A stretch of 64,000 bases of DNA from Leptolyngbya sp. FACHB-8 (GCF_014695575.1 NZ_JACJOO010000006.1:186001-250000); one strand, 5' to 3'. Positions 28,201 to 36,598 are shown, numbered from the stretch's first letter. Notes: generated from the sequence alone by a model not told the origin. A program made the numbers and translations.

Positions 28201-31200
28201 AGTAAAGCTAACGTGTCTTTGACATGATACTTCCAGGCAGTGATAAATGTTCCAACTTTAAATAGGGTTTGGCTTTTTACCTCACGAGCATCTAACCGCT
28301 CAAAGAGGTCTAATCCTAACTGTCCAAACTGGTAACCTGTTTCAATATCTTGAAAGATACCAGTTAATACGATTCCATAGTCAGCAAAACCACTCGGCGA
28401 AAACCGAGAATTGCCATATTTAATCGAAAGATTAACTTGCTGGCATACAGTAAAGACAAATAGAGCAGGTGCTGCCTGATAAATAGCAGGAATTAAACTA
28501 GAAATAATCCGTAGAGCAGCTACTTTAGTAGCATCAGTCATCAATGGCAGATGAATTAAGTCTTCTAGTTTGGTTCCTGCTAAATTCGTTGTTATTTCTG
28601 CCGTTGCCTTTTCAATATCTAATGCTGTTGGTGATTCGGGAATTTCAACTCCTAGCATGCTGAGGACTTGTAAACCAAGTTTCACAGCTTCCAGTTGCTT
28701 GTGTTGCACTTCGTAGGATTTAATCCGGATTTCATAAGATTTTACCTGATCAAGTAGGGATTGAGCATGCTGTAAAACAATTGCTGTAAATTGCTGCATT
28801 TTCTCAAAACTGCCACCCAGAAATGCTGCTGTTGCTGCTGCCTGATACAGTGCTAACGTTAGATCATATTGACCATTCCAACTATCTTCGGTTAATAGCC
28901 TTAAACCGGCTTGCAAATACTCACTTGCAGCTTTATAAGCCGTTGCTGTTATAGCTTTCTGCCCTGCCATCAAATTAAGGTGAGCAATATCAGTTCTTTC
29001 CATCTCTCTTGTGATGAGCTCACTACCAACATTGAAGTGGTCAACAATATCAAAAATCCTTTCTGTAAGCGCTTCCGGTTCCAAACTCTGACGAAGCAAC
29101 CGGCCAATTTGCAAATGCGTAGATTGCTTAGCGCTATCATCAATCAACGCGTAGGCGGCTTGTTGTACCCGGTCGTGGAGAAATCTAAACTCTATAGCCT
29201 CTGGATTTGTATCAAGCAAGCTGGGTAGATCCCATATTAATTCAGAAGCCGGTAATACTAAGCCTTCTTCAAGGGCTGGCACAAGATCGCGATAAGTATT
29301 TGCTAATAATTGCTTATACAGAATCCAATCCGATGAGGTATGAGAGATAGATGTGAGACTTTGTTCCACGTCTATCCCTCGTATCTCATTAGACTGGAAG
29401 TGGTTATAAATAGTTGAAAGAGTTTGCAAATCAAACATATTACCTACACAGGCTGCCAACTGTATGACATGTTGGGTAGCTTTGGGTAACTTTCGTAGCT
29501 TCTGAATCATCAACTCAACAACATTGTCTGTAATGCCAATCGCTTTAATTTGCGTAATATCCCATTCCCAAAACGCTCCTCTAATAACCGACGAGGTATT
29601 CAATCTCAACAACTGTTCCTGATATAAGGTTTTAAGAAACTGCGTGACAAAAAAAGGATTACCGGAGGTCTTACGAAGAACCAATTCAGCTAATGCTTGA
29701 ACCGATATTTCATCACTGTGCAGCGTGTCAGCAATTAGATGGCTAATATCTAAAAGAGTTAAAGGAGCTAAAGTAATTTCGTGAATGGTAACAGCTTGAG
29801 AACGTAAAGAATCAAGAACCATCATTAAGGGGTGGCTCGAACTAATCTCATTATCCCGATAGGCTCCAACTAGAAATAGGTGTCCTATCTCTACATCGGT
29901 CATGATAACATCGAGCAATTTGAGGGTAGCAAAATCAACCCATTGCAAATCATCTAGAAAAAGAACTAGAGGATGCTCTGGTGAGCAGCAAATGCGAATG
30001 AAATTTTGAAAAACAAGGTTAAATCGGTTTTGTGCTTCTGTAGGTGCCAGTTCTAAAGCGGCGGGCTGTTTGCCAATAATTTTTTCCACATCAGGAACAA
30101 CATCAATGATGACCTGGGCATTATGTCCTAGAACCGTTAGAAGTTTGGTTCGCCACTGGGCTAACTGCACCTCACTTTCAGTCAACCATTGTTTTATTAA
30201 TGATTGAAATGCTGTGATAATTGCTGAATAAGGAACATTGCGTTGAAATTGGTCAAATTTGCCAGAAATGAAGTATCCTTTCGCTTCAATAATAGGCTGG
30301 CGGATTTCATGAACTAAAGATGATTTCCCAATACCAGAGTAGCCTTTGACTATCAGAACTTCCCGTCTACCAGTTCTGACATGATCGAATGTTGTCATGA
30401 GTAAACGAGCTTGTCGATCGCGCCCATACAACTTGTCCGGAATCGAAAACTGGCTAAATGAATCAAGCTCTCCAATACTGAAGTGTGAAATTGTACTTGA
30501 GGATTGCAGCATCTCTAGACAAATTTCTAAGTCAGCCTTCAGCCCTAGTGCACTTTGATAACGGTCTTCAGCTGTCTTAGCGAGTAATTTCATAACAATT
30601 GCAGACACCGCCTCTGGAATGTCTGGCCGAACCAGATCAGGTGGGATAGGCGTCTTAGCAATGTGGCAATGAATAATTTCCAGGGCATCCGTTGCTTGGA
30701 ATGGCAACTGCCCAGTTAACATCTCATAAAATACTACGCCAAGGGAATAGAGGTCTGTGCGGGAGTCAATTGAGCGGTTCATTCTCCCAGTCTGTTCTGG
30801 AGAGATATAGGAGAGCGTGCCTTCAAAAATATTGATAGTACTAGCAGGTGAATCTTCTCTTGATAGATAGGCCGAGATACCAAAATCAATCAACCTGATT
30901 TCACCTGTTTTATTAACGAGAATGGTATATGTTTTAATATCTTTATGAATAATATCTTGCTGATGAAGTTGCACTAGAACAGAAGATAGGCGGATCGCAA
31001 TTTGTAAAAAATTGTTTAGGTTAAATTGTTGTGCTGCGATCGCCTCAGCCAGTGATACTCCATCAAAGCCAGAGAGAATAAGAGCTAACCCGTTCAGATC
31101 GCTTTCTAGAGCAATCGGTTTAACAACTTCTTCGATTGCCAAGCCCTGCAGAATTTCATATTCGTGTCTAAGACCAGCCAGTTGCTCAACGGTTGGATAT

Positions 31201-31334
31201 TCAGCTTTCAGCGTTTTAATAATGACCGATGTTGGTTTCAGGCTATCTTTCGATGCCTTAGCTCGGTAAATACAGGTGGCAGGCCCTTCATAAAGAACTT
31301 CAAGCAAAGTGTAGCCAGCGATCATAGTACTCAT
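25218..31334 (-). CDS. Giant Ser/Thr kinase - AAA ATPase - GAF - histidine kinase - REC protein
   Basis: A 2038-residue multidomain signalling protein like cyanobacterial HstK-type dual kinases. Domain order: Ser/Thr kinase (about 5-275; lysine in VIIKTL near 40, HKDIK catalytic loop, DFG, SPEQ); STAND-type ATPase (about 300-600; Walker A KGYSGIGKSS, Walker B LFLDDLQWVD); long helical TPR-like region; GAF (about 1350-1500); coiled coil; HisKA ([14 protein letters not shown]); HATPase ([18 protein letters not shown]); receiver (ILVVDDKPTN, IILIDLVMPNLDG). The kinase glycine loop is degenerate (YEGPATCIY), as is usual in this family. The C-terminal tail after the receiver resembles that of the kinase at 61745. 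AGGAA precedes the ATG. Confidence 0.9.
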   Translation of the reverse strand: MSTMIAGYTLLEVLYEGPATCIYRAKASKDSLKPTSVIIKTLKAEYPTVEQLAGLRHEYEILQGLAIEEVVKPIALESDLNGLALILSGFDGVSLAEAIAAQQFNLNNFLQIAIRLSSVLVQLHQQDIIHKDIKTYTILVNKTGEIRLIDFGISAYLSREDSPASTINIFEGTLSYISPEQTGRMNRSIDSRTDLYSLGVVFYEMLTGQLPFQATDALEIIHCHIAKTPIPPDLVRPDIPEAVSAIVMKLLAKTAEDRYQSALGLKADLEICLEMLQSSSTISHFSIGELDSFSQFSIPDKLYGRDRQARLLMTTFDHVRTGRREVLIVKGYSGIGKSSLVHEIRQPIIEAKGYFISGKFDQFQRNVPYSAIITAFQSLIKQWLTESEVQLAQWRTKLLTVLGHNAQVIIDVVPDVEKIIGKQPAALELAPTEAQNRFNLVFQNFIRICCSPEHPLVLFLDDLQWVDFATLKLLDVIMTDVEIGHLFLVGAYRDNEISSSHPLMMVLDSLRSQAVTIHEITLAPLTLLDISHLIADTLHSDEISVQALAELVLRKTSGNPFFVTQFLKTLYQEQLLRLNTSSVIRGAFWEWDITQIKAIGITDNVVELMIQKLRKLPKATQHVIQLAACVGNMFDLQTLSTIYNHFQSNEIRGIDVEQSLTSISHTSSDWILYKQLLANTYRDLVPALEEGLVLPASELIWDLPSLLDTNPEAIEFRFLHDRVQQAAYALIDDSAKQSTHLQIGRLLRQSLEPEALTERIFDIVDHFNVGSELITREMERTDIAHLNLMAGQKAITATAYKAASEYLQAGLRLLTEDSWNGQYDLTLALYQAAATAAFLGGSFEKMQQFTAIVLQHAQSLLDQVKSYEIRIKSYEVQHKQLEAVKLGLQVLSMLGVEIPESPTALDIEKATAEITTNLAGTKLEDLIHLPLMTDATKVAALRIISSLIPAIYQAAPALFVFTVCQQVNLSIKYGNSRFSPSGFADYGIVLTGIFQDIETGYQFGQLGLDLFERLDAREVKSQTLFKVGTFITAWKYHVKDTLALLQRSYSHGLENGDTAHAGYAAALRCQHSYWCGVDLESLKQEMMNYGKSIVQIHQETVLGWHQVFHQATLNLLGLAENPQYLIGSVYNEEQSLPLHIQSNERTTTHYAFLNKLILCYLFGSFSQAAENAKQAEHYLDGVGGCLAAAMFYFYDSLAHLAIYPSITASQQEFLLNRVEQNQAKMQNWASHAPMNFQHKYELVEAELARISGSIANAMEWYDRAIAGAKEHGYLQEEALANERAADFYFSLGRSKFAKEYLKEAYYGYVRWGAIAKVRQLEAVHPSILGQGQPSESTNREAQQIHSPTHRNYAQTLDLATVIKASQVLSSEIVLDKLLTKLMQIVLENAGAETGALILEKAKKLFIEATGQVNQNEILVQQSIPLEASKHLPLSVINYVRQTQESVVLNDAVHEGIFVTDHYILECQPKSILCTPIVHQGKLIGILYLENNLATDAFTTERVEILQLLSSQAAISLENARLYQDLAIANAGLKQSHDQLEDYSRTLEAKVEERTTQLRQEVCDRQRAEELAQSANRAKSEFLANMSHELRTPLNGILGYTQIFQKDPNLSEQQKSRIAIIHHCGEHLLTLINDVLDLSKIEARKMELCPNEFSLAEFLQSIVEILRIRAEQKGILLTYQALSPLPKIVHADEKRLRQVLLNLLGNAVKFTETGAIVFKVGYHEQKIRFQVEDSGVGIASDQLDEIFKPFQQSGESSRKTEGTGLGLAISGHLIELMGGKLQVESTLGVGSNFWFDLDLLEIPSAAVCADTLKLSVIGVKGEKRKILVVDDKPTNRSVLIHLLEPLGFNVSEAVDGQDGLNRAHELQPDIILIDLVMPNLDGFEATRRLRLMPSLKDVIVIAISASVFEFDQQQSIEVGCNDFLSKPIRRDDLLQKLQEHLKLEWLYESEKLEEPLKEGAKLEGILISPSSGFPTFAVPPIEEIAIFLDLAMRGDLRAIAKRATHLEETNPRWSPFSNYLRQLAKEFKGRQILDFLKQV

Positions 31335-31646
31335 TTGCTTTCCTGTGCTTGTCCTATGGGTGGACGAGCAATACTCGACCTCATATTTATCTTAGGTATT
31401 AACAAGAAGTTTGATGTGTAGTTGGGTCCAACTTGAAGCAATCCTTGAGGAAGCTATCCTTTTTTTGAGAAGAGCAACAGTTTTAGATGTAGATGTTTAT
31501 GATCAGTTACATCTCTTTTAAAGACTAAACTTTTATACAAAGTTTTTCTATATATTGTTACTGAAAATCTGATTGCAGTACTCATACTTTAGAGAACTAA
31601 TTTCCCGTGAGTTTTGTGTATAAAACCTAACAATAGTGTTCTAAAT

Positions 31647-31707
31647 ACATGGATGGGGTGTGGTGAAAGAGGCATGAATTGCCTCTTTCACCACACCCCA
31701 TCCATGT
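31647..31707. repeat. Perfect 28-base-arm palindrome
   Basis: The left arm 31647-31674 (ACATGGATGGGGTGTGG...) pairs perfectly with 31680-31707 around a 5-base loop. The core resembles the GTGTGGGG-type cores of family B, but the ends differ. Confidence 0.7.
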
Positions 31708-31824
31708 GCTGGAAACATGACCCACTAAACCATAGGAGATTTACCTTTTAAATTTCTTTAGCAAAAAGCAAGAACTCTTGAAATAATGCTGACACAGGGG
31801 AATTGGTATCAAATCGTAGCTTAT

Positions 31825-31888
31825 TGAATAGGGGGATGAAATGAAATGCCAAAGTAGCGGTTGGCGCTCCATTTCATCCCCCTATTCA
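31825..31888. repeat. 19-base-arm hairpin after the pentapeptide gene
   Basis: TGAATAGGGGGATGAAATG (31825-31843) pairs perfectly with 31870-31888. It lies 21 bases beyond the stop of the minus-strand pentapeptide gene and could act as its 3'-end structure. A GGTATCAAATC motif lies to the left. Confidence 0.6.
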
Positions 31889-31909
31889 GCACCTGAATCG
31901 TTATTCCAC

Positions 31910-32194
31910 TCAATCGTGAATTGTTCCATCGGGCATCTTTGCCCCCTTTAAGTTAGCAGAGCTTAAATCGACTCCCTCCAAATTTGCCCAACTTAAGTCC
32001 GCTCCCCTTAAATCTGCCCAGTCTAAGTTTGCCTCACGTAGGTCTGCCCAACGTAAGTTTGCATGGCGTAAATTGGCTCTTAAAAAATTTGCCCCCTTCA
32101 GGTCAACGCAACTAAGGTGTGCTGAGCAAAGGTCGATATTACAAAAATCACGTTTCCCTGCTGCTAACAGCATTTGGAATTCAGTTATATCCAT
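31910..32194 (-). CDS. Small pentapeptide-repeat protein
   Basis: 94 residues. After a short N-terminus (MDITEFQMLLAAGKRDFCNI) it is almost entirely A(D/N)LxW/x pentapeptide repeats (LRHANLRWADLREANL), which fold as a right-handed quadrilateral beta helix. The function of such short cyanobacterial proteins is mostly unknown. The LxAAGxRDF N-terminus is shared with the pentapeptide protein at 33274 (SRYAAGQRDFRNL), so the two are paralogues on either side of the RRM-rpsU pair. Confidence 0.8.
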   Translation of the reverse strand: MDITEFQMLLAAGKRDFCNIDLCSAHLSCVDLKGANFLRANLRHANLRWADLREANLDWADLRGADLSWANLEGVDLSSANLKGAKMPDGTIHD

Positions 32195-32441
32195 ATGCCT
32201 ATTCTGGCTTATTTCTTCTAATTATCTGATTATAGTGTTCCTTAATGATTTATGAATGATTTATGGAATCGGCTGTGGGCGTTGAGCCTGGCTGTTTCTG
32301 CCTTAACTTCATAACCTATATAAGATTGCAATATATCTAATTTATGTTAGGGTATAGGCAAGTCTTACTTTCGGCCGTGTAATTCGTCTCACAAGCGTTT
32401 CTCCGAATCTAATTCTCTACACCTAGTTTTGGAGAAAACGG

Positions 32442-32741
32442 ATGTCAGTCTACGTTGGGAACTTATCCTACCAAGTTACACAAGATGATTTGACGCAGGC
32501 GTTTGCCGAGTATGGAACCGTCAAGCGTGTTCAACTGCCCATGGATCGCGAAACCGGAAAGATGCGCGGCTTTGCGTTTGTTGAAATGGGAACCGATGCT
32601 GAAGAAACCGTCGCCATTGAAGCACTGGATGGTGCTGAGTGGATGGGGCGTGACCTTAAGGTCAACAAAGCAAAACCTCGTGAGGAAAGAAGTCCTTCCG
32701 GTGGTAACTGGTCGAACAAGAAAACTTCATCCTGGCATTAA
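32442..32741 (+). CDS. rbp: RNA-binding protein, single RRM (cyanobacterial Rbp type)
   Basis: A 99-residue protein with one RNA-recognition motif: RNP2 SVYVGNLSY at the start and RNP1 KMRGFAFVEM near 43-52, then a short basic and Gly/Ser tail. Cyanobacterial Rbp proteins bind RNA and are often cold-induced; in Anabaena an rbp gene is clustered with rpsU, as here. GGAG lies 7 bases before the ATG. About 247 bases of AT-rich DNA separate it from the divergent pentapeptide gene; a long 5' leader is plausible but not shown. Confidence 0.92.
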   Translation: MSVYVGNLSYQVTQDDLTQAFAEYGTVKRVQLPMDRETGKMRGFAFVEMGTDAEETVAIEALDGAEWMGRDLKVNKAKPREERSPSGGNWSNKKTSSWH

Positions 32742-32843
32742 TCAGATTGTCACTCCTGAGATTCTGAGGTTTTTTGAAACGTTTATTTTGTTAGCTTCAG
32801 ATTAGCTATGTAAATGATTTCATTTCTACCTCTAAAGGTTGTT

Positions 32844-32875
32844 AAAGGGCTGCTGCGCGGTAGTTGTAGCCCTTT
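32844..32875 (+). terminator. Terminator/attenuator between rbp and rpsU
   Basis: AAAGGGCT (32844-32851) pairs with AGCCCTTT (32868-32875) and is followed by TTA. Its place between the two genes suggests partial termination, so that rbp mRNA can exceed rpsU mRNA. Confidence 0.65.
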
Positions 32876-32912
32876 TTATCTCACTCTAATTATCTAATTT
32901 CAAGGAGACTAG

Positions 32913-33107
32913 ATGGCTCAAATCATTCCGGGTGAGAACGAAGGAATTGAGTCAGCATTGCGTCGATTCAAGCGAGTTGTTTCCAACGCAGGCATCTTCC
33001 CAGACATGCGAAAAAATCGCCACTTCGAAACACCGCTTCAAAAGCAGAAGCGTAAGGCGTTAGCTAAACATAAGCAACGTAAAAGTAGAAGAAAGTTTCA
33101 TTATTGA
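32913..33107 (+). CDS. rpsU: 30S ribosomal protein S21
   Basis: A 64-residue basic protein with the S21 pattern: [11 protein letters not shown], then [17 protein letters not shown] and a Lys/Arg-rich C-terminal helix ([17 protein letters not shown]). S21 binds the 30S platform near the anti-Shine-Dalgarno region and promotes initiation. A strong AAGGAG lies 7 bases before the ATG. The rbp-rpsU order is conserved in cyanobacteria. Confidence 0.95.
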   Translation: MAQIIPGENEGIESALRRFKRVVSNAGIFPDMRKNRHFETPLQKQKRKALAKHKQRKSRRKFHY

Positions 33108-33273
33108 GTGCTAAATGTTGAGGTGCGATCGCATCTCCCACTCTGAACCTCTTGCAAGACATGGAATCAGCATTAAAGAGGCCTTTTGTCTAAGCCATTT
33201 AACGCTTGCCTGTTATTTGTATTCTGAAGTTTGTCCTATCACCTATACGGTTCTCCAAATGCTCTTAATAGCA

Positions 33274-33582
33274 ATGAATACCAACGAACTCTGTAGCCGC
33301 TATGCAGCTGGGCAACGGGACTTTAGGAATCTGAATCTGATGGCAGCCAATCTGAGAAACTTAAACCTGGTTGGTGTCAACTTCAGTGGTGCTAATTTAA
33401 CCAAGGCGAATCTTACACGAACAAATTTGAGCCACGCAAATTTGACAGGTGCAGTTTTGACAGGTGCAATTTTGAATGAGACAAATTTGGCTAAAGCTAA
33501 TTTGACAGATGCTAATCTCACCGATACAAACTTAGCTGAAGCTAATCTGCAAGGTTCCTTCAAAAGGCAGCCCAAAAGTTGA
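33274..33582 (+). CDS. Pentapeptide-repeat protein
   Basis: About 102 residues from the ATG at 33274. This start is preferred over an in-frame start at 33115 because the resulting N-terminus (MNTNELCSRYAAGQRDF) matches that of the paralogue at 31910. Around twelve ANLxx pentapeptides follow (NLTKANLTRTNLSHANL), ending with a short basic tail (FKRQPKS). The DNA between rpsU and this start has no clear promoter. Function unknown. Confidence 0.78.
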   Translation: MNTNELCSRYAAGQRDFRNLNLMAANLRNLNLVGVNFSGANLTKANLTRTNLSHANLTGAVLTGAILNETNLAKANLTDANLTDTNLAEANLQGSFKRQPKS

Positions 33583-33631
33583 TAGTTATTGAAATTTATC
33601 TACGTAGGTAGGCAAAATTACTAAAGAATAG

Positions 33632-33668
33632 AATATTGTGCCGCCTACACAGTGGGCGGCATAATATT
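33632..33668 (+). terminator. Hairpin terminator after the pentapeptide gene
   Basis: AATATTGTGCCGCC (33632-33645) pairs with GGCGGCATAATATT (33655-33668) with one G-T wobble, followed by TTGAATTATTTT. Confidence 0.65.
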
Positions 33669-34013
33669 TTGAATTATTTTGAATTTAAGAATGAATTGAG
33701 TTACTTACACACCTATACCAGTTCTTTGTAATACGGCACAGAATAAAGAGCATCCGTAATAAAATCCGTTCAAAGAATTGATTTTCGTGGAGTGAGTGTT
33801 TTGCCTAAGACATGTGCAGGCAGGATGTTCACTCTACAAAGTCGATCTTGTGCAAATTCAAATAGGATTGGTGTCACATCTAACTAATGTTAGAAGCTGA
33901 TTCATCCTTTGTAAAGATTGCACTGCTAAGACATTATCGAGTACGGTTTCAGGGGAAAAACACACTCCTGAAGAATACTCCGGTAAACTAAAAATGTGTT
34001 CGATAGGAATTTC
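33669..34013. promoter_or_regulatory. Upstream region of the desaturase gene
   Basis: 345 AT-rich bases without a credible gene. It presumably holds the desC promoter. An imperfect inverted pair (GGAGTGAGTG near 33791 and TTCACTC near 33829) may be a remnant element. I see no riboswitch. Confidence 0.3.
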
Positions 34014-34874
34014 ATGACTTCTAATATGCTTCAAGCTGACCTTAAAGAGAGGCAATCGCTCGTATTAAATTGGACGAGCGTCACGTTTTTTGCCGCCATT
34101 CATGTCCTTGCTCTATTAGCGCCCTGGTTCTTCTCTTGGTCAGCTTTGGGAGTAGCCCTCTTCCTTCACTGGTTACTTGGCAGTATTGGTATTTGTTTGG
34201 GCTATCATCGCTTACTGACCCATCGCAGTTTTCAGGTACCTAAAGGCTTGGAATATGCGATCGCCATTATAGGTGCCCTTGCCCTGGAAGGTGGCCCGAT
34301 CTTCTGGGTCGCAGGACATCGCAGGCACCACTTATATGCTGAAGATATTGATAAAGATCCCTACTCAGCAAAGCGTGGTTTCTGGTGGAGCCACATGGCC
34401 TGGCTGTTTTACAAACGGCCAGAGTTCTTTGAATATGAGCACTACCGACAATTTGCACCGGATTTAGCACGGGATCCATTCTATCGTTGGTTAGGCCGCT
34501 ATTTCCTACTCCTCCAAATTCCCTTAGGAATTGTGCTGTATCTACTGGGGGGATGGTCGTTTGTGGTCTACGGAATCTTTGTAAAAGCGGTTCTTGTCTG
34601 GCATAGCACCTGGCTTATTAACTCGGCAACCCACATCATGGGCTACCGCACCCATCATTCGGATGACAACTCCGCTAACCTCTGGTGGGCCGCACTGCTG
34701 ACTTATGGCGAGGGATGGCACAACAATCATCATGCCTATCCCAATGTGGCACAAGCTGGTTGGAAATGGTGGGAGATTGATATGACCTGGTGGGTAATTC
34801 TCGCCCTCAAAAATCTGGGTTTAGCTCAAAAAGTTGTTCTTCCACCAGCAGCCCATCCCAATAAAGCAAACTAA
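34014..34874 (+). CDS. desC: Fatty acid desaturase, DesC/delta-9 type
   Basis: A membrane di-iron acyl-lipid desaturase of 286 residues that puts the first double bond into stearoyl chains. The three His boxes are present: HRLLTHRSF, HRRHH (in VAGHRRHHLYAE) and HNNHHAYP near the C-terminus. Hydrophobic segments at about 25-65 and 160-195 fit the usual four-helix topology. The ATG at 34014 is preceded by TAGGA; the GTG at 33996 would add six residues. Cyanobacterial desaturases are often cold-regulated, in keeping with the rbp-rpsU neighbours, but they are not in one operon. The TAA stop overlaps the repeat at 34873. Confidence 0.92.
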   Translation: MTSNMLQADLKERQSLVLNWTSVTFFAAIHVLALLAPWFFSWSALGVALFLHWLLGSIGICLGYHRLLTHRSFQVPKGLEYAIAIIGALALEGGPIFWVAGHRRHHLYAEDIDKDPYSAKRGFWWSHMAWLFYKRPEFFEYEHYRQFAPDLARDPFYRWLGRYFLLLQIPLGIVLYLLGGWSFVVYGIFVKAVLVWHSTWLINSATHIMGYRTHHSDDNSANLWWAALLTYGEGWHNNHHAYPNVAQAGWKWWEIDMTWWVILALKNLGLAQKVVLPPAAHPNKAN

Positions 34875-34976
34875 AGGTGAATGGCACTGAAATAAGCGAA
34901 ATCTGAGTACCCAGAGCCCCGGTTCTTTAGAAAAACCGGGGCTCTGAATCTTTTACGTCAGTGCCAATCAACCTTT
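34873..34976. repeat. Mini-element with 23-base terminal inverted repeats on the desC stop codon
   Basis: Left end 34873-34895 (AAAGGTGAATGGCACTGAAA...) and the complement of 34953-34976 (AAAGGTTGATTGGCACTGAC...) match with a few differences. Between them sits a hairpin with 13-base arms (34912-34924, 34934-34946). The desC stop TAA (34872-34874) overlaps the left end. Confidence 0.7.
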
Positions 34977-34982
34977 AGATTG

Positions 34983-35014
34983 AAAGGGTGTCGTGCAAAG
35001 CGTGGCACCCTTTT
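34983..35014 (+). terminator. Rho-independent terminator downstream of desC
   Basis: AAAGGGTG (34983-34990) pairs with CACCCTTTT (35006-35014), extended by a wobble pair, followed by ATTAAT. It lies beyond the mini-element, so it is probably the original desC terminator, displaced by the insertion. Confidence 0.6.
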
Positions 35015-35064
35015 ATTAATTGCAGGCTCCCTATGGGAGAGGGGAGAGATCGTTAACGTTATTT

Positions 35065-35188
35065 AACTTCAGTTCGGGATAAGCTGAGGTGCTCATTTTG
35101 GCGTGCACTTTGCGCACGCCAAAATGAGTGTTTTCGAGTGCCGCGCATTGCGCGGCACTCGAAAACACCCTTAACCCGAACTCAGGTT
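35065..35188 (-). repeat. Family A double-hairpin element, copy 1
   Basis: Ends: AACTTCAGTTCGGGATAAG at 35065-35083, and the complement of 35170-35188 reads AACCTGAGTTCGGGTTAAG, 16 of 19 identical. Inside are two GC-rich hairpins: CTCATTTTGGCGTGC and partner, then GAGTGCCGCGC and partner. It is inverted relative to copies at 45677 and 43064. The 34875-35700 spacer contains only such elements and no gene. Confidence 0.8.
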
Positions 35189-35517
35189 ATTTAGAACTTG
35201 ATTTATAAAAAATTTTACTGAAACATACACGGAAATGTGCACAAAAGAAACACTGTATGCAACTCATATTGAACAGATATAAACAGAATTCGGCACTACC
35301 GTGACGAATAGAAATCCATTACGGGTTGAAGGAGTAGTGCGATCGCCCCTACGAGTACAAACGATAGTGTGATTCACAAAAAAGTTAGATTTAACTGTAT
35401 AGTAATGCCCTACAAGAAAAATTACTTTTACTTATATTTCTCACTTTAGAGCGGAGAAATAGCAGAATTATAGTAGATGCGAAAATACCAATTTATTTAT
35501 GGCTTTGAGATGAATCA

Positions 35518-35626
35518 TTAGACCTGTTTTATCGCAATGTGCAAGTGCGTTAAGTACAGCAACGGTAGTGTGGGGTACGAAATGCCCCACACTACCCTAC
35601 TTAATCAGCACGCACGGCCCTATAGG
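35518..35626 (+). repeat. Family B palindromic element, copy 1
   Basis: Left end reads TTAGACCTGTTTTATCGCAA then TGTGCAAGTG. The core hairpin is GGTAGTGTGGGG (35564-35575) with CCCCACACTACC (35585-35596). The same ends and core recur inverted at 40172-40273. The right boundary is approximate. Confidence 0.7.
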
Positions 35627-35681
35627 CCTGTAGATGGTTATTCTGAAAGTGCAAACTACTCTTTCCACAATCATCTACAGG
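35627..35681. repeat. Hairpin just beyond the small coiled-coil gene
   Basis: CCTGTAGATGGTT (35627-35639) pairs with AATCATCTACAGG (35669-35681), 12 of 13 matched, with a 29-base loop. It ends 20 bases from the stop codon of the minus-strand gene at 35701, so it may be its terminator or another element. Confidence 0.5.
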
Positions 35682-35700
35682 TTCAGGATAGAACTGGTTT

Positions 35701-35886
35701 TTAAGAGTCATTACTAGTATCGTCAAGATTACGGCAACAGCTAGAACTCATGCACATTTGATCTTTTTGCAATGCGTTCTTAAGAGAAGCTATCTGTGTT
35801 TTCATGCTCTGTAGCAATACCTTGATCTGGCGTAGTAATCTAGCCCGCTCCTCAACTAATGATTCAAAATGTTCAGGTTCTTCCAT
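35701..35886 (-). CDS. Small coiled-coil protein, unknown
   Basis: 61 residues from the ATG at 35886, chosen because GGAG lies 8 bases upstream; a GTG at 35910 is also open. The middle (LVEERARLLRQIKVLLQSM then ASLKNALQ) has a leucine heptad-like pattern suggesting a short coiled coil. The tail has a CMSSSCCRNLDD stretch with three Cys. No family recognised. It is surrounded by repeats, so expression is uncertain. Confidence 0.4.
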   Translation of the reverse strand: MEEPEHFESLVEERARLLRQIKVLLQSMKTQIASLKNALQKDQMCMSSSCCRNLDDTSNDS

Positions 35887-36213
35887 AGCTTCTCCAATGT
35901 TGGGTAACACACAAAAGGCTGCTTGATGAGATTTACATTCCTGGTACGAGTTTCACTATTTCTCAGCGATCACAAGTGCCAAGAACTTTGGAGACCCACC
36001 CTACCAGTGATGACTCACGCCCTTAGCCTAAAAGTCCAGGCTCATCTTTTCCTCTAACTTTTGAGGCATATCAAGTGGAGGTACAAAATTATTGGTAGTG
36101 CCTCAATCCTTTGTAATGCTTCATCTCGCTTGGATTTTGGATGTAGTAGGCAATCATTAAAGACTCCTATCTTTTCAGTATGAATTGCGGATCTTTTCGA
36201 TATCAATACTCTA

Positions 36214-36286
36214 GACAGTTTTTCTGAAACCCTTGATTTTGCGTGCGCTTCGCGCACGCAAAATCAAGGGTTTCAGAAAAACTGTC
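36214..36286. repeat. 35-base-arm perfect palindrome
   Basis: Perfect arms 36214-36248 and 36252-36286 enclose a TTC loop, with GCGTGCGC TTC GCGCACGC at the centre. Flanks (GATATCAATACTCTA left, complement CATATCGCATTAGTT right) form an imperfect outer inverted repeat. It sits in the 688-base spacer 35911-36598, which shows no credible gene apart from repeats. Confidence 0.75.
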
Positions 36287-36380
36287 CGAACTAATGCGAT
36301 ATGAATTGTCTGCCTTTCGGCTCTAAAGAGGTCGTTAAGTGACTGCGACTTTATGGCCTTACGTTCTCTGCTTAGAACAG

Positions 36381-36427
36381 TTTAGTTTTTGAAAAACCTC
36401 GCGCCGTGCGGCTTTTCAAAAACTAAA
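36381..36427. repeat. 15-base-arm hairpin upstream of the HTH-kinase operon
   Basis: TTTAGTTTTTGAAAA (36381-36395) pairs perfectly with 36413-36427 around a GC-rich 17-base loop. It lies about 170 bases before the HTH start and could isolate the operon from upstream transcription. Confidence 0.6.
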
Positions 36428-36598
36428 TGTCCTGGTTCTGATGCTGGGCTCTGGCAAAGCGAGCAGGCCAGCGTTTCGTCTTAGATGGGGCTTGTATAAA
36501 AAGCAAGATTTCTCTTTGGCAAGCAACAAAATCTTCCTTAGGGGGGGAGGTGGGGTTATCCCTTATGTCCTAATGTGATTCAAGCGTTCGCAATCACT

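Larger units (their letters stand above)
31335..31909. other. 575-base spacer upstream of the giant kinase gene
   Basis: AT-rich DNA that must include the promoter of the giant kinase operon. It has no credible gene. It holds the two separate palindromes listed at 31647 and 31825. Confidence 0.5.

Noticed and set aside
36054-36257. A 67-residue minus-strand open frame near the 35-base-arm palindrome
   Set aside because: It starts inside the palindrome, has no ribosome site and no recognisable sequence.
34875-36598. Reading the repeat-rich region as a prophage or genomic island
   Set aside because: No integrase, phage gene or tRNA-type attachment site is visible; it is an accumulation of small palindromic elements around one tiny gene.
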